Positions 8,576 to 17,654 of a stretch of DNA of 64,000 nucleotides are shown in pieces. The stretch's first letter is position 1; every line of letters begins with the position of its first letter. The position numbers and the translations under genes are program-made. Location: positions 1-64,000 of the forward strand of contig CAZNNH010000005.1 of NCBI GenBank assembly GCA_964574335.1. The letters run 5' to 3'. The notes beneath the pieces were generated by a model, which saw only the letters and a program-made list of their open reading frames with translations, made no database searches and was not told the DNA's origin. This DNA comes from CAZNNH01 sp964574335. Its GTDB lineage: Bacteria; Acidobacteriota; Vicinamibacteria; Fen-336.

Positions 8576-11310
8576 CGGGGGAAAACCTCCAGCACCAGGC
8601 GGCGGGACAGCGTGGCCAGGCGCGCCGACCGACGAGGCCCGGGGACGTCGAGGCGATCGAGGATCGCCTCGGCGATGTCGAGCCACGGCCCGGGACCGGC
8701 GGCGCCGTTCCACGGGGGTTCTTCCGGGACCAGCAGCAGGTGCTCGCCGCCGTGTCGACCGGGGCCGGTGGGAAGCACCAGCGAGATCGGCGCCGATAGG
8801 CTGGGCAGGATCCGCGCCCGGATCCGCGGGCCATGGTCCGAGAGCCGGCGGACGATGTCGTCGAGGGGGGGAGAGGCGTGGCTCCGGTCGAGCAGTCGCT
8901 GCCAGTGGTCGAGGTCGACGGCGCCCAGGCCGGCGGCGACGGCGGCGCCCTCGGGCCGGGTGGCATCGACGACGAGGGCATGCCGAGCCACGGCCCGGGT
9001 CAGCGTGCCGGGATGGCGGGCGCAGTAGAGGCGGTCCTGCGAGGCCTCGGTCCACGCCTGGAGCAGCGAGGCGCGCCCTCCCGCACAGAGCGGCACCAGT
9101 GGCCGGTGGAACACCGCGGGCGCCTCACGGAACGCGTCGGGGTGGCGCAGCGCACCCTGCAGCAGCCGGGAGACGTCGGGGCTCGGGTCGAGGACCATCG
9201 AACGTCGAGTCCGTCGCAGGGCCAGGAGGAGCAGGAGCGGGACGGCACCGAGCAGCGCCGCCGCCGCCGTGCCCAGGCCGGGTGCCGTTCGCGTGTCGCG
9301 AGACGGGACCCGGGGCGGTACAGCAACACGAGGGCGAGCGGTGCCCGAGTCCGCGAGGTGATCCGCGGGCGCGGGCCGGTCTGGCGCCGAGACAGGCGCC
9401 CGACCGGGGTCGCCTTCCAGCAGCAGGCTCGCGTCGGCCGAGCGCCAGCGGCCGTCGTCCAGTTGGTACTCGGCCCAGGCGTGGAGCCAGGGTAGGGCTC
9501 GGCCGTCTCGTCCGACGTAGCCGACGGCGAGCCGGGCCGGGACCCCGCTCTGTCGCAGCAGCTCCACCAGCACGCCGTTCTGGACGTCGCAGTCTCCGGC
9601 CGCGATGGCGAGGGCCCGGGTGAGGAAGCGCTCGCCACGTCGCCGGGCTACAGCGTGTTGCCGGGCGACCGTCGCCTCCTGGGAGCGGGCCACGCGGTTG
9701 CGGGTCCACTCGGTGGCGGCCGCGACCCGGTCGGCGATCGGCCAACCCCGGAGGCGGGCCGCCTCTCGAGTCAGCTCCTCCGGCGGGTCTTGGGGGACGG
9801 CAAGCGGGGAGGCGAGGCCCTCATGGGCCGGTTGGGTCCGATACTGCAGCCTGCCCCGGTGGCTGCGGGGAAGACGCAGCGATGGCTCGCCCAGGGACGA
9901 GAGGAAGAGCGGCACCGGCTGGCCGTCCAGGTGGACGCTTCTGGCATCGACCTGGTGCCCGGTCGGCACCGGGAGCCTCAGCTCCCCCGGCTCGTGGACG
10001 GCCAGCAGCGACACCTCGAGGCCGCCGCCGACGGGTTCCGAGAGTGGCGCCGGCCGCAGAGGGCGATTCGAGGCACCCGGCTCGTCGAGGTTGTCGATGG
10101 CGAGGGCGCGTAGCAGGGGCGCCGCCGTCGTCGGTCGGTAGGTCAGCTCGACCGGCGCCAGGCTCTCGGCCAGCGGACCGGTATCGGGTCCGGCGTAGAG
10201 CCGGCGCAGGTCCCGGTAGAGGGACGGGCCGGGATGTCGCAACGGCGGAGGGGTGCGGGCCGTGGGCCAACGATCCAGGCCGACCCATGCCGAGGCCAGG
10301 GCCAGGGCGGCGACGGCCCCCGCCACCAGCGCGGCGCCAGGGCTGACCCGCGCCAGGATGTCCCTCGCCCGTGACCCAAAGCTCGGCGGGGCCGCCTGTC
10401 CGAGCTGGCGATCGACCAGCCGGCCCATCTCGAGCTGGGCCAGCCGCACCGCGCGCCGCAGGGGGCGCGAGTCGTGGACGTCGTTGCGGGAGAGCAGGGG
10501 CTGGAGCGCACGGTGGTCGAGCAACGCCCGCGGGGCGAGCCCCTCGTCCAGATCGGGGACCGCGGGCCGAGGACGGGTATCGTCAGGCGCCAGCAGGTCG
10601 TCGAGGAAGCTCGCCTCGCGTACCAGCAGGCCCTGGGAGTAGACGAGGGCCTGGGGCTGCTCGGCGAGGCCGACCACGCCGCGAAGCGCGCCGCGCCGGA
10701 AGCGGGTCCTCGGTGCGGGAAGGTCCAGCGTGCCGTGGGCGCCGCGTCCGTTGAGGGTGATGAGGAGCAGCCTCCCGGGAGCATCGCGCTGCCGCACCTC
10801 CCGGCAGTAGTGGCGCAGGGCCCGGTCGAGCCGGGCGAGGAGCTCCGGCTCGTGCCGGTCCGCCTTGAGAACGATCTCGGTGCCGCTCGAAGGCCGCGGA
10901 CGTGTCGGCAGGGGTCGGGCGCTTTTCAGGCTGCCGTCGAGCTGGACCGCCCATCCGGAGCCATGACGCGGCCAGGAGCGGACCTCCATCGAAGATGGAA
11001 CGAACCGCAGGACGGACCAGAAGCCGACGCCGAACCGTCCGGCGGCGCCCGGGCGTCGCGACTTGCTGCTGGCGTACAGCGTGAAGAGAAAAAGGCGGGC
11101 ATGCTCGAACGTCATCCCCTCGCCGTCGTCCCGACACACGATCCGGGTCGCCCGCGGTCCGGCCGAGACCTCGATCTCCACCCCTCGGGCCCCCGCGTCA
11201 CGGGCGTTCTGGACCAGCTCCCGGACGAAGACCAGGCGGTCCGCTCCGTAGCGTTGGGCCTCGTGGCGGGCCCGCGCGGCGAACCCAGGCTCGGTTGGAT
11301 CGGGGGCCAT
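8572..11310 (-). CDS. GHKL (HSP90-like) ATPase - membrane - transglutaminase-like fusion protein
   Basis: This 912-residue protein has an unusual domain order. Residues 1-180 carry the GHKL/Bergerat ATPase motifs: N-box E31-xxx-N35 with D39, G1 box D62-G63-x-G65, and G2 box G91-xx-G94-x-G96. A second HSP90-like middle part reaches about 300 (LLSRNDVHDSRPL). A transmembrane helix follows at about 323-345. A probably extracytoplasmic segment (about 380-640) ends in a transglutaminase-like cysteine-protease core with C574 (AAGDCDVQN), H610 (LPWLHAWAEY) and D626 (RSADAS), a plausible catalytic triad. A second transmembrane helix (about 679-699) returns to a C-terminal domain of about 210 residues of unknown type. 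The ATPase and C-terminal parts would then be cytoplasmic. The next gene overlaps by 4 bp. Individual domains are confidently recognised from motifs; the joint role is unknown. Confidence 0.72.
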   Translation of the reverse strand: MAPDPTEPGFAARARHEAQRYGADRLVFVRELVQNARDAGARGVEIEVSAGPRATRIVCRDDGEGMTFEHARLFLFTLYASSKSRRPGAAGRFGVGFWSVLRFVPSSMEVRSWPRHGSGWAVQLDGSLKSARPLPTRPRPSSGTEIVLKADRHEPELLARLDRALRHYCREVRQRDAPGRLLLITLNGRGAHGTLDLPAPRTRFRRGALRGVVGLAEQPQALVYSQGLLVREASFLDDLLAPDDTRPRPAVPDLDEGLAPRALLDHRALQPLLSRNDVHDSRPLRRAVRLAQLEMGRLVDRQLGQAAPPSFGSRARDILARVSPGAALVAGAVAALALASAWVGLDRWPTARTPPPLRHPGPSLYRDLRRLYAGPDTGPLAESLAPVELTYRPTTAAPLLRALAIDNLDEPGASNRPLRPAPLSEPVGGGLEVSLLAVHEPGELRLPVPTGHQVDARSVHLDGQPVPLFLSSLGEPSLRLPRSHRGRLQYRTQPAHEGLASPLAVPQDPPEELTREAARLRGWPIADRVAAATEWTRNRVARSQEATVARQHAVARRRGERFLTRALAIAAGDCDVQNGVLVELLRQSGVPARLAVGYVGRDGRALPWLHAWAEYQLDDGRWRSADASLLLEGDPGRAPVSAPDRPAPADHLADSGTARPRVAVPPRVPSRDTRTAPGLGTAAAALLGAVPLLLLLALRRTRRSMVLDPSPDVSRLLQGALRHPDAFREAPAVFHRPLVPLCAGGRASLLQAWTEASQDRLYCARHPGTLTRAVARHALVVDATRPEGAAVAAGLGAVDLDHWQRLLDRSHASPPLDDIVRRLSDHGPRIRARILPSLSAPISLVLPTGPGRHGGEHLLLVPEEPPWNGAAGPGPWLDIAEAILDRLDVPGPRRSARLATLSRRLVLEVFPR

Positions 11311-11338
11311 GGCGGATCAGGTCCCAGTCTATACGCGG

Positions 11339-11482
11339 CGCCCGAGGTGAGCTCGGGCGCCGCTATCGAGCGGGGGGCTCCCGCCCCCCGAGCCCCCGGA
11401 CACGAACCCGCCGCCCGAGGTGAGTTCGGGCGCCGCTATCGAGCGGGGGGCTCCCGCCCCCCGAGCCCCCGGACACGAACCC
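11339..11482. repeat. Tandem 73-bp intergenic repeat, left of assembly gap
   Basis: Nearly two copies of a 73-bp GC-rich unit are visible, the first starting CCCGAGGTGAGCTCGGGCGC at 11341 and the second at 11414. Each contains the inverted pair GGGGGGCTCCCGCCCCCC, able to form a strong hairpin. A reverse-orientation single copy lies at about 41681-41750, so this is a dispersed intergenic family. It may end transcription from the flanking genes, but that is only a possibility. Confidence 0.8.
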
Positions 11483-11582
11483 NNNNNNNNNNNNNNNNNN
11501 NNNNNNNNNNNNNNNNNNNNNNNNNNNNNNNNNNNNNNNNNNNNNNNNNNNNNNNNNNNNNNNNNNNNNNNNNNNNNNNNNN
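11483..11582. other. Assembly gap (100 N) flanked by identical 55-bp sequence
   Basis: The 55 bases before the gap (11428-11482) equal the 55 bases after it (11583-11637). The gap is a scaffolding placeholder inside the 73-bp tandem repeat, so the true repeat copy number is unknown. Confidence 0.92.
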
Positions 11583-11640
11583 GGGCGCCGCTATCGAGCG
11601 GGGGGCTCCCGCCCCCCGAGCCCCCGGACACGAACCCCGG
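11583..11640. repeat. 73-bp repeat unit, right of assembly gap
   Basis: This partial copy has the same unit as 11339-11482 (CGCTATCGAGCGGGGGGCTC and following bases). Its first 55 bases duplicate the sequence left of the gap. Confidence 0.8.
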
Positions 11641-11698
11641 GGACTTCCGACGTCGCTTCTGACCATCCGGCGGAGGGGCCGGGTGAGCCGGCGGGCGC

Positions 11699-13099
11699 TC
11701 AGGAAGGAAGCACGTAAGGCGGGCGCTGCGGCCGTGAGAGCAAGGCGTTGGCGTCGTCGTCGTTGCGGAAGCGCTCCCTGCGGGGGTCCCACACGAGCTT
11801 GCGCTTCGCCTTCATGGCGATGTGGTGGAGTAGGCAGGCGCTGCAGGAGCGGTGGGCCACCTCGATCGGCGCGATCGGCTGCCGGCGGGTCCGGATGCAG
11901 TCGAGCCAGTTGCCGTGGTGGTCCGCGCTCTCGTAGAGGTGCACCTCCTCCGGCCCGATGACCGAGGCGAGGATGCCCGGATCGCTGGCGGAGAGGGCCT
12001 GGACGTCCTTCAGCTTGGCCGCCGGGTCGCTGGCGGTGACGGTGGCGTTGCCCCTGGAGACGAAGATCCAGCCCTCGGTCCCCTCGAAGCGGATGCCGTT
12101 CGGGAAGGCGTTGCTCACGGTCATGTGGACGCCGCTCGCGTACGTCGCCTCCGTTCGGAAATCGCCGTGCACGTCCCAGAGGCCCTTGGTGGGGAACTGG
12201 GCCGACCCCCACACCTCGATGGGGCCGGTGTGCTCGGTGTCCATCGCCCAGTGGGCGCAGTCGACGTGGTGGGAGCCCCAGCCGGTGATCATCCCGGCCC
12301 CGAACTGCTCGCAGCGCAGCCACCCGGGGCGGCCGTAGTCGTGCTGCGGGTGGACCCGCTTCTCCGTGTAGTACACGACCGGCGTGGATCCGAGCCAGCG
12401 GTCGTAGTCGAGGTTGTCGGGGACCGGCATCTCCGCTTCCTCGTCGCCCGCCGGGTCGACGGGGAGGCCGATCTCCACCGTGGTCAGCCGGCCGATCCGC
12501 CCGTTGCGCACCAGCTCGGCGGCCCGGCGGAACTGCGCCGCCGAGCGCTGCTGGCTGCCCACCTGGACGATCCGTCCGCTGTGGTGCACGGCGTCGCTCA
12601 GCGCGCGACCTTCCGCGATCGTCAGCGACGCCGGCTTCTGCAGGTAGACGTCCTTGCCGGCCAGGACGGCGTGAACGGCGATGATGGCGTGCCAGTGGTC
12701 GGGGGTGCTGATCAGCACCGCGTCGACGTCGGGGTTGGCCAGCAGCTCGCGGTAGTCGCCGTAGGCGGTGACGCCGTCGTAGGGTTGTCCGTTCTCCTCG
12801 GCGTAGTGCCCGTTCACCAGCGCCTGGGCGTCCGCCAGCCTGCGGCGGTCGACGTCGCACACCGCGACCACCCGGGCCTGCTGGTACTTCCACACCCCCG
12901 GAAGGTCGTGACTGCGGGAGATGCGGCCGGTGCCGATGGCGCCGATGTTGATCCGGTTGCCGGGCGCGGTCCGGCCCAGGACGGAGGCCGGGACGATGGT
13001 GGGGAAGCCGGCGGCCAACGCCGACAGGGCGCCGATCCCGGCCGCGGTCGAGCCGAAGAACTCCCGCCGTGAGACCTGCGAGGTCCGCTGGTTCGTCAT
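11699..13099 (-). CDS. Gfo/Idh/MocA-family oxidoreductase, Tat-exported
   Basis: This 466-residue protein begins with a twin-arginine signal (S-R-R-E-F-F-G at about residues 10-16, then a hydrophobic stretch to about 40), so it is folded with cofactor before export. The Rossmann fold follows (IGAIGTGRIS, then VVAVCDVD), then the family's STPDHWHA and Q-KPASLTIAEG segments; the usual EKP is QKP here. The C-terminal Gfo/Idh beta-sheet domain is complete. The likely reaction is NAD(P)-dependent oxidation or reduction of a sugar or sugar-derived compound, substrate unknown. A strong AAGGAGG ribosome-binding site lies 7 bp before the ATG. It is 46 bp downstream of a second Gfo/Idh/MocA gene in the same direction, so the two probably form an operon. 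Confidence 0.85.
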   Translation of the reverse strand: MTNQRTSQVSRREFFGSTAAGIGALSALAAGFPTIVPASVLGRTAPGNRINIGAIGTGRISRSHDLPGVWKYQQARVVAVCDVDRRRLADAQALVNGHYAEENGQPYDGVTAYGDYRELLANPDVDAVLISTPDHWHAIIAVHAVLAGKDVYLQKPASLTIAEGRALSDAVHHSGRIVQVGSQQRSAAQFRRAAELVRNGRIGRLTTVEIGLPVDPAGDEEAEMPVPDNLDYDRWLGSTPVVYYTEKRVHPQHDYGRPGWLRCEQFGAGMITGWGSHHVDCAHWAMDTEHTGPIEVWGSAQFPTKGLWDVHGDFRTEATYASGVHMTVSNAFPNGIRFEGTEGWIFVSRGNATVTASDPAAKLKDVQALSASDPGILASVIGPEEVHLYESADHHGNWLDCIRTRRQPIAPIEVAHRSCSACLLHHIAMKAKRKLVWDPRRERFRNDDDANALLSRPQRPPYVLPS

Positions 13100-13145
13100 C
13101 GCTCCGTCCTCCTTGTCACCCGCCTGGAGCGGGGAGCGGCGGCGC

Positions 13146-14327
13146 TCAGGCCCGGAAGCTCACCGTCTGAGCCGCCTGCTGCGCCTTCAGGATCAGCTCG
13201 GTGGCCAGGAAGCAGTGCTCCTGGGACATCGCGGTCTCGGTCCGGTCGAGGATGTCCGACACGAGCTGCGGGCCGAAAGGGAGCTCCTGCTGGCTGCAGT
13301 CGACGTAGCGTGTCCCCTTCTGATCGACGAGGAACAGATGGTTGTCACCCGGCCGGCCGGCGATGTCGATGTTCTTGCGGATCTCGATGAAGCCGTCGGT
13401 GCCCAGGATGATCAGCCGCCCATCGCCCCAGGAGGCCAGCCCGTCCGGCGTGAACCAGTCGACGCGGATGTAGCCGGTGCCGCCGTCGCCGCGCAGCATC
13501 ACGTCGCCGAAGTCCTCGAAGCCCGGGTGCTCGGGGTGGCGGAGGTTGCCCACCTGAGCCGCCACCACCTCGCCGCGCTTGGAGCCGGTGAAGAACAGGA
13601 ACTGGTCGGCCTGGTGCGAGCCGATGTCGCACAAGATGCCGCCGTAGCGCCGCCGATCGAAGAACCAGGGCGGCCGCTGCCCGCCGGCGACGTTGCCCAT
13701 CCGATGCGGTCCGAGGCCGACGGTCTGGATCACGCGGCCGATCGCCCCTTTCCCGACCAGCTCGCCGGCACGGACGGTGGCCCGGTTCTCGAGGCGCTCG
13801 CTGTACAGGATCGAGTAGATACGCCGGGTCTCGGCCTGCACCCGCCGCACCTCGGCGAGCTGCTCGAGGCTGGTGGCGCCCGGCTTGTCGGACAGGTAGT
13901 CCTTGCCGTGCTGCATGACCCGGATCCCGAGCGGCGCCCGCTGGTCCGGGATCGCCGCGCTCACCACGAGCTGGATCCCGGCGTCTTCCAGGATCTCGTC
14001 CTCGCTGCGCGCCCGTCGCGCCTGGGAATACCGCTTCGCATAGGGGGCGGCCAGCTCGTTCTCGGCGGCGAAGAAGGCGGCGAGCTCGCCGCCCCCGCGG
14101 ATCACGGCGTCGGTCTGGTGGTAGACATGGCCGTGGTTCAGGCCGATCACGCCGAACCGGATTCGGGGCGGCGAGGCCGGCACCGCCGTGTGGCCGGCGT
14201 CGGTCGAAGCCGCTTTCACGCTCGGCACCTGTTCCTGAGCCGAGGCGAGTGCGGGGCGGGCGGAGATGGCCGCCAACCCGGCCACCGTCTTGATGAACTC
14301 GCGTCGACCGTCTCTCGTGTGTCCCAT
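13146..14327 (-). CDS. Gfo/Idh/MocA-family oxidoreductase, Tat-exported
   Basis: This is a 393-residue oxidoreductase of the Gfo/Idh/MocA superfamily. The N-terminus has a twin-arginine motif (R8-R9-E-F-I-K) and an alanine-rich signal up to about residue 32. NAD-binding starts at IRFGVIGLNHGH. The conserved SDKPGATSLEQLAEV block corresponds to the EKP motif, and CDIGSHQADQF belongs to the catalytic domain. I chose the ATG at 14327 because it begins the Tat signal; the frame is open further upstream over the divergent HEAT-repeat gene, but that part looks non-coding. It probably acts on a sugar or cyclitol in the periplasm with a pre-loaded nucleotide cofactor. It is transcribed first of a two-gene unit with the next oxidoreductase. 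Confidence 0.83.
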   Translation of the reverse strand: MGHTRDGRREFIKTVAGLAAISARPALASAQEQVPSVKAASTDAGHTAVPASPPRIRFGVIGLNHGHVYHQTDAVIRGGGELAAFFAAENELAAPYAKRYSQARRARSEDEILEDAGIQLVVSAAIPDQRAPLGIRVMQHGKDYLSDKPGATSLEQLAEVRRVQAETRRIYSILYSERLENRATVRAGELVGKGAIGRVIQTVGLGPHRMGNVAGGQRPPWFFDRRRYGGILCDIGSHQADQFLFFTGSKRGEVVAAQVGNLRHPEHPGFEDFGDVMLRGDGGTGYIRVDWFTPDGLASWGDGRLIILGTDGFIEIRKNIDIAGRPGDNHLFLVDQKGTRYVDCSQQELPFGPQLVSDILDRTETAMSQEHCFLATELILKAQQAAQTVSFRA

Positions 14328-14487
14328 ACGCGTCTCCCCCCAGTCTCGGAGCCCCGAGCGAGGGGGCGTCCGTGGCGGGCTCAGTCTAGCACTCGGCTCG
14401 CGGGGGCGAGGCGTCGCAACGCTTGACCCTCCGCTTCGGCGCGTGCTAGCGTCGCCCTCCCGAGCCCTTCGAAGTGAGGCGCGACCG

Positions 14488-17400
14488 GTGCCCCCCTCCC
14501 TCTCCAACCCGCCCGAGCCTGTGACCCGGCCGACCGGCTGGGCAGTCGCCGCCTCGATACTGGCCATCGCGCTTGTGGTGGGGGCGGAACCCTCTGTCGG
14601 TGCCGAGACCGGTCGGGTTGCGGAGGCGATCGAGCGGCTCCGCCACGAGGACGCCGCGGTCAGGACCGAAGCCGCCCGTAGCCTGGCCGATGCCGGTCCA
14701 GAGGCGCAGGCCGCCGTTCCGGCCCTGCAGAAGGCATTGCGCGACCGTGACCGCCTGGTCCGTCTGGCGGCGGCCTTCGCCCTGGGCGAGGTGGGCCCGG
14801 CGGCCGAGGCAGCGGCGCCCGCGCTGCGGGATGAGCTCGACGCACGGGACCTGCAGCTCAGGGCGGAGGCGGCGATCGCCTTGACGAAGATCCAGCCGGG
14901 ATCGGCCGAGGCGATGAAGGTGCTCCAGGCCACGCTGCTGGCCCCGGACGTCCAGGTGCGCCGGCGGACCGCGATCGCCCTGGGCGGGATCGGTCCGGCG
15001 GCTGCGACGGCCGTGCCGCAGCTACGCAGCGCGCTCAAGGACGCAGACCCGACGGTCCGTGGCCTGGCCGCCTACGCCCTGGGCGGTCAGGGGATCGCAG
15101 CGGCGGGGGCGGTCCCCGAGCTACGGGCCGCGCTCGAGGACCCGGACCGGAGCGTTCGAGCCTGGGCCGAGTATGCGCTGGCCGAGATCGAAGGCGCTTC
15201 GAGCCCCAAGCGCTCCGAGGCCCCGTCCGTCATCGCCAGGGGGCGCGCCGAGCTGGCGCTGCGCCAGGCGGTCAAGGAGGGGCGAGGGACCACGCGGATC
15301 ACGGCCGCGCTGGCGCTGGCCGAGGTCCTGCCCGAGGCGACACCGGAGGCGGTTCGGGTGCTCACGGTCGCGTTGCAGACTGGAGACGCGGTGGTGCGGG
15401 GCCGTGCCGCCGAGGCGCTGGGCGAGCTGATGCCCGACGCGCGTCCGGCCGTCCCCGAGCTCCAGTCGGCGCTCCAGGACGCGGATTCCGAGGTTCGGCG
15501 GCAGGCGGCGCTGGCGCTGGCACGGATCGGCGCCTCGCTGGACAAGACCATCCCGATCCTCCTCTCCGGCTTGGCCGACCCGGATCCGGCAACGCGGCTG
15601 TGGGCGGCGCGTGCTCTCGGGGACGTGGGGCCCAGGGCCCGGGAGGCGGTGGGGCCGCTCGGGGAGGCGTTGACCGCCGGTGACCCGGAGCTACGGGTGC
15701 TGGCGGCGCGCGCTCTCGGGCGCATCGAGGGCACGCTGCTCGTGGCCTCACCCGTGACGGCGGAGACGGACACCGCTGCGTCGCCGTCCGTCACGGTCGC
15801 CGACGTGTCACGCCCCCAGCGTCCTTCACACGACGAGGAAGGCCGGGAATCGGAGGAAGCGGTGGCCCCCTCGGGTCCCGCGCTGGCGGAGACGGCGCCG
15901 TCGTCCACTCCTCTCGAGGGCCCCCAGGGCGCGCCCGAGTCGGTGGGGCCTCGGCCGGCTGAGCCCGAGGCGCCGCTGTCCGGTGCGTCCTCCACACAAG
16001 GGTCTCCTCCGGTCGACTCGCAGCCCCGAACTGCCATTGCCGACAACCCAGAAGCGGCGGGGAACGGAGAGAGAGCGGCGCCGGGGACGCCTGAGGAGGG
16101 ACGCGAGGCGCCGGCGCCTTTGGAGGCGACGCCGCTGGCTAGGGAGGGTGAAGAGGAGCCAGCCTCGACGCCGATCCCCATTGAGCATGTCCCAGCTCAG
16201 CCCGAGGCAGTGGCTCGCGAGGACGCCAAACCCGCCGAGCCCCCTGCGCCCGAGACGCCGGCAACGGCGCCGGTTCCAGCCACCGAGCCGGCGGCGGTCC
16301 CTTCCGGCGAGCCGCAGGCGGCGCGGGCCGGGCAGCCTCCGGCCGCCAGCCTCGAGGAAGCTCCGCCCGCCGACCTGCCGACGCTCCGGAAGTGGCTGAG
16401 AAGCGCCGACGGGAGCGAGCGTCGCCAGGCGGCTCGCGGGCTGGGCAAGATGGGACCGGCAGCGGCAGCGGCGGTCCCGGATCTGCTGGGTGCGCTCGAG
16501 GACACCGACTCGTTGGTGCGGATGGTGGTGGCGGGGGCCCTGGGCGAGATCGGGTCGGACCAGGCGGCACCCCGGCTGAAGCGGGCGCTGCAGGATCCCG
16601 ACGACGGCGTCGTGGTGCAGGCCGCGCTGGCCCTGGTCAGGCTGGGTCGCGCTGCCGAAGGGATGCCCGTGCTCGAGAGGCTGAAGGCCAGCGGCGACGA
16701 GATGGTGCGCCGGGTCGCCGAGCGGGCCCTGGACGCCAGCCGTCCACAGGAGCCCGTAGCGCCGACGACAGAGCGGCCTGCCGAGGTGCAGGCTNNNNNN
16801 NNNNNNNNNNNNNNNNNNNNNNNNNNNNNNNNNNNNNNNNNNNNNNNNNNNNNNNNNNNNNNNNNNNNNNNNNNNNNNNNNNNNNNNNNNNNNNCCGTCC
16901 ACAGGAGCCCGTAGCGCCGACGACAGAGCGGCCTGCCGAGGTGCAGGCTACCGAGGTGCAGGCTACCGAGGCGCAGGCTACCGAGGTGCAGGCCACCGAG
17001 GAGCAGGCTACCGAGGAGCAGGCCACCGAGGCGCAGGCCACCGAGGCGCGGGCCGCGTCCGCTTCGGCCCAACCGGCCGAGACGCAACCGGCCGAGACGC
17101 CAGTTGCGCCCCCCTTGGCTTCGCCGGCGGAGCCACCCTCTTCCGCCGAAGAGGGTGTGTCGGAAGAGGTCGCCTCGCTCAAGTCCACCCTGGCGAGGGG
17201 AGACGCGCAGCAGCGGCGCGACGCCGCCATGGCGCTCTCCAAGCTCGGTCCCCCCGCGGTTGGAGCCGTACCCGAGCTGACGCGGGCGCTCCGAGACGCC
17301 GAGGGCCTGGTGCGGATGGCGGCGGCTCGAGCCCTCGGGAGCATCGGCCCCGAGGCGCTGCCGTCGGCGAATGCCCTTCGCCGGGAGCTCGGAAGCCCGG

Positions 17401-17654
17401 ACCCGATGCTGGCGGTCGAGGTGGCGCTGGCCCTGGTCCGGATCGAGGGGGCGTCGTCTCGCGCGGTGGCAACGCTCCGCCACTCGCTGGGTGATCGCGG
17501 GGCCGCCGTGAGGCGGTCCGCCGCCGTTGCCCTGGCGGCGATCGGACCCGGTGCCCGAGAGGCGATCCCTGAGCTGAGGCGGCTCGAAGAGGACCCCGAG
17601 GAAGCGGTGCGGGCGGCGGCGAGGGAGGCCCTGAAGAAGCTTGGCGAGCCCTGA
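14488..17654 (+). CDS. HEAT-repeat (PBS-lyase type) protein with pentapeptide-repeat linker, crossed by an assembly gap
   Basis: This is a long periplasmic or secreted scaffold protein. From the GTG at 14488 (TGAGG ribosome-binding site 8 bp upstream) it has a hydrophobic signal segment at about residues 18-32. Roughly ten HEAT/PBS-lyase repeats of about 31 residues follow (pattern AVPALQKALRDRDRLVRLAA), to about residue 420. A 200-residue acidic Pro/Ala/Glu linker and another HEAT block (LPTLRKWLRSADGSERRQAA) come next. A low-complexity run of A-T-E-x-Q pentapeptides and a final HEAT block ending KKLGEP complete it. The 100-N gap at 16795-16894 lies in the pentapeptide run. The 55 bp on its two sides are identical, and both end at the same codon phase, so merging them restores one frame of at least 1003 residues. 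HEAT arrays bind proteins; the partner is unknown. Confidence 0.75.
16795..16894. other. Assembly gap (100 N) inside the HEAT-repeat gene
   Basis: Bases 16740-16794 are identical to 16895-16949 (55 bp). The gap falls at the start of a run of 15-bp tandem repeats encoding A-T-E-x-Q units, so the repeat copy number was probably not resolved. Confidence 0.92.
16933..17056 (+). repeat. 15-bp coding tandem repeat (A-T-E-x-Q units)
   Basis: About eight copies of a 15-bp unit of the form GAGGTGCAGGCTACC encode repeating ATEVQ, ATEAQ and ATEEQ pentapeptides. This is a low-complexity linker between HEAT blocks and a likely site of length variation. Confidence 0.85.

Noticed and set aside
8572..11310. 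Calling the GHKL protein HtpG (HSP90) or MutL
   Set aside because: It has membrane helices and a transglutaminase-like core and lacks the dimerisation or mismatch-repair domains of those families.
14328..15038. N-terminal extension of the second Gfo/Idh/MocA gene over the HEAT-repeat region
   Set aside because: The extension is Arg/Ser/Ala-rich noise antisense to the HEAT-repeat gene; a Tat signal begins at 14327.
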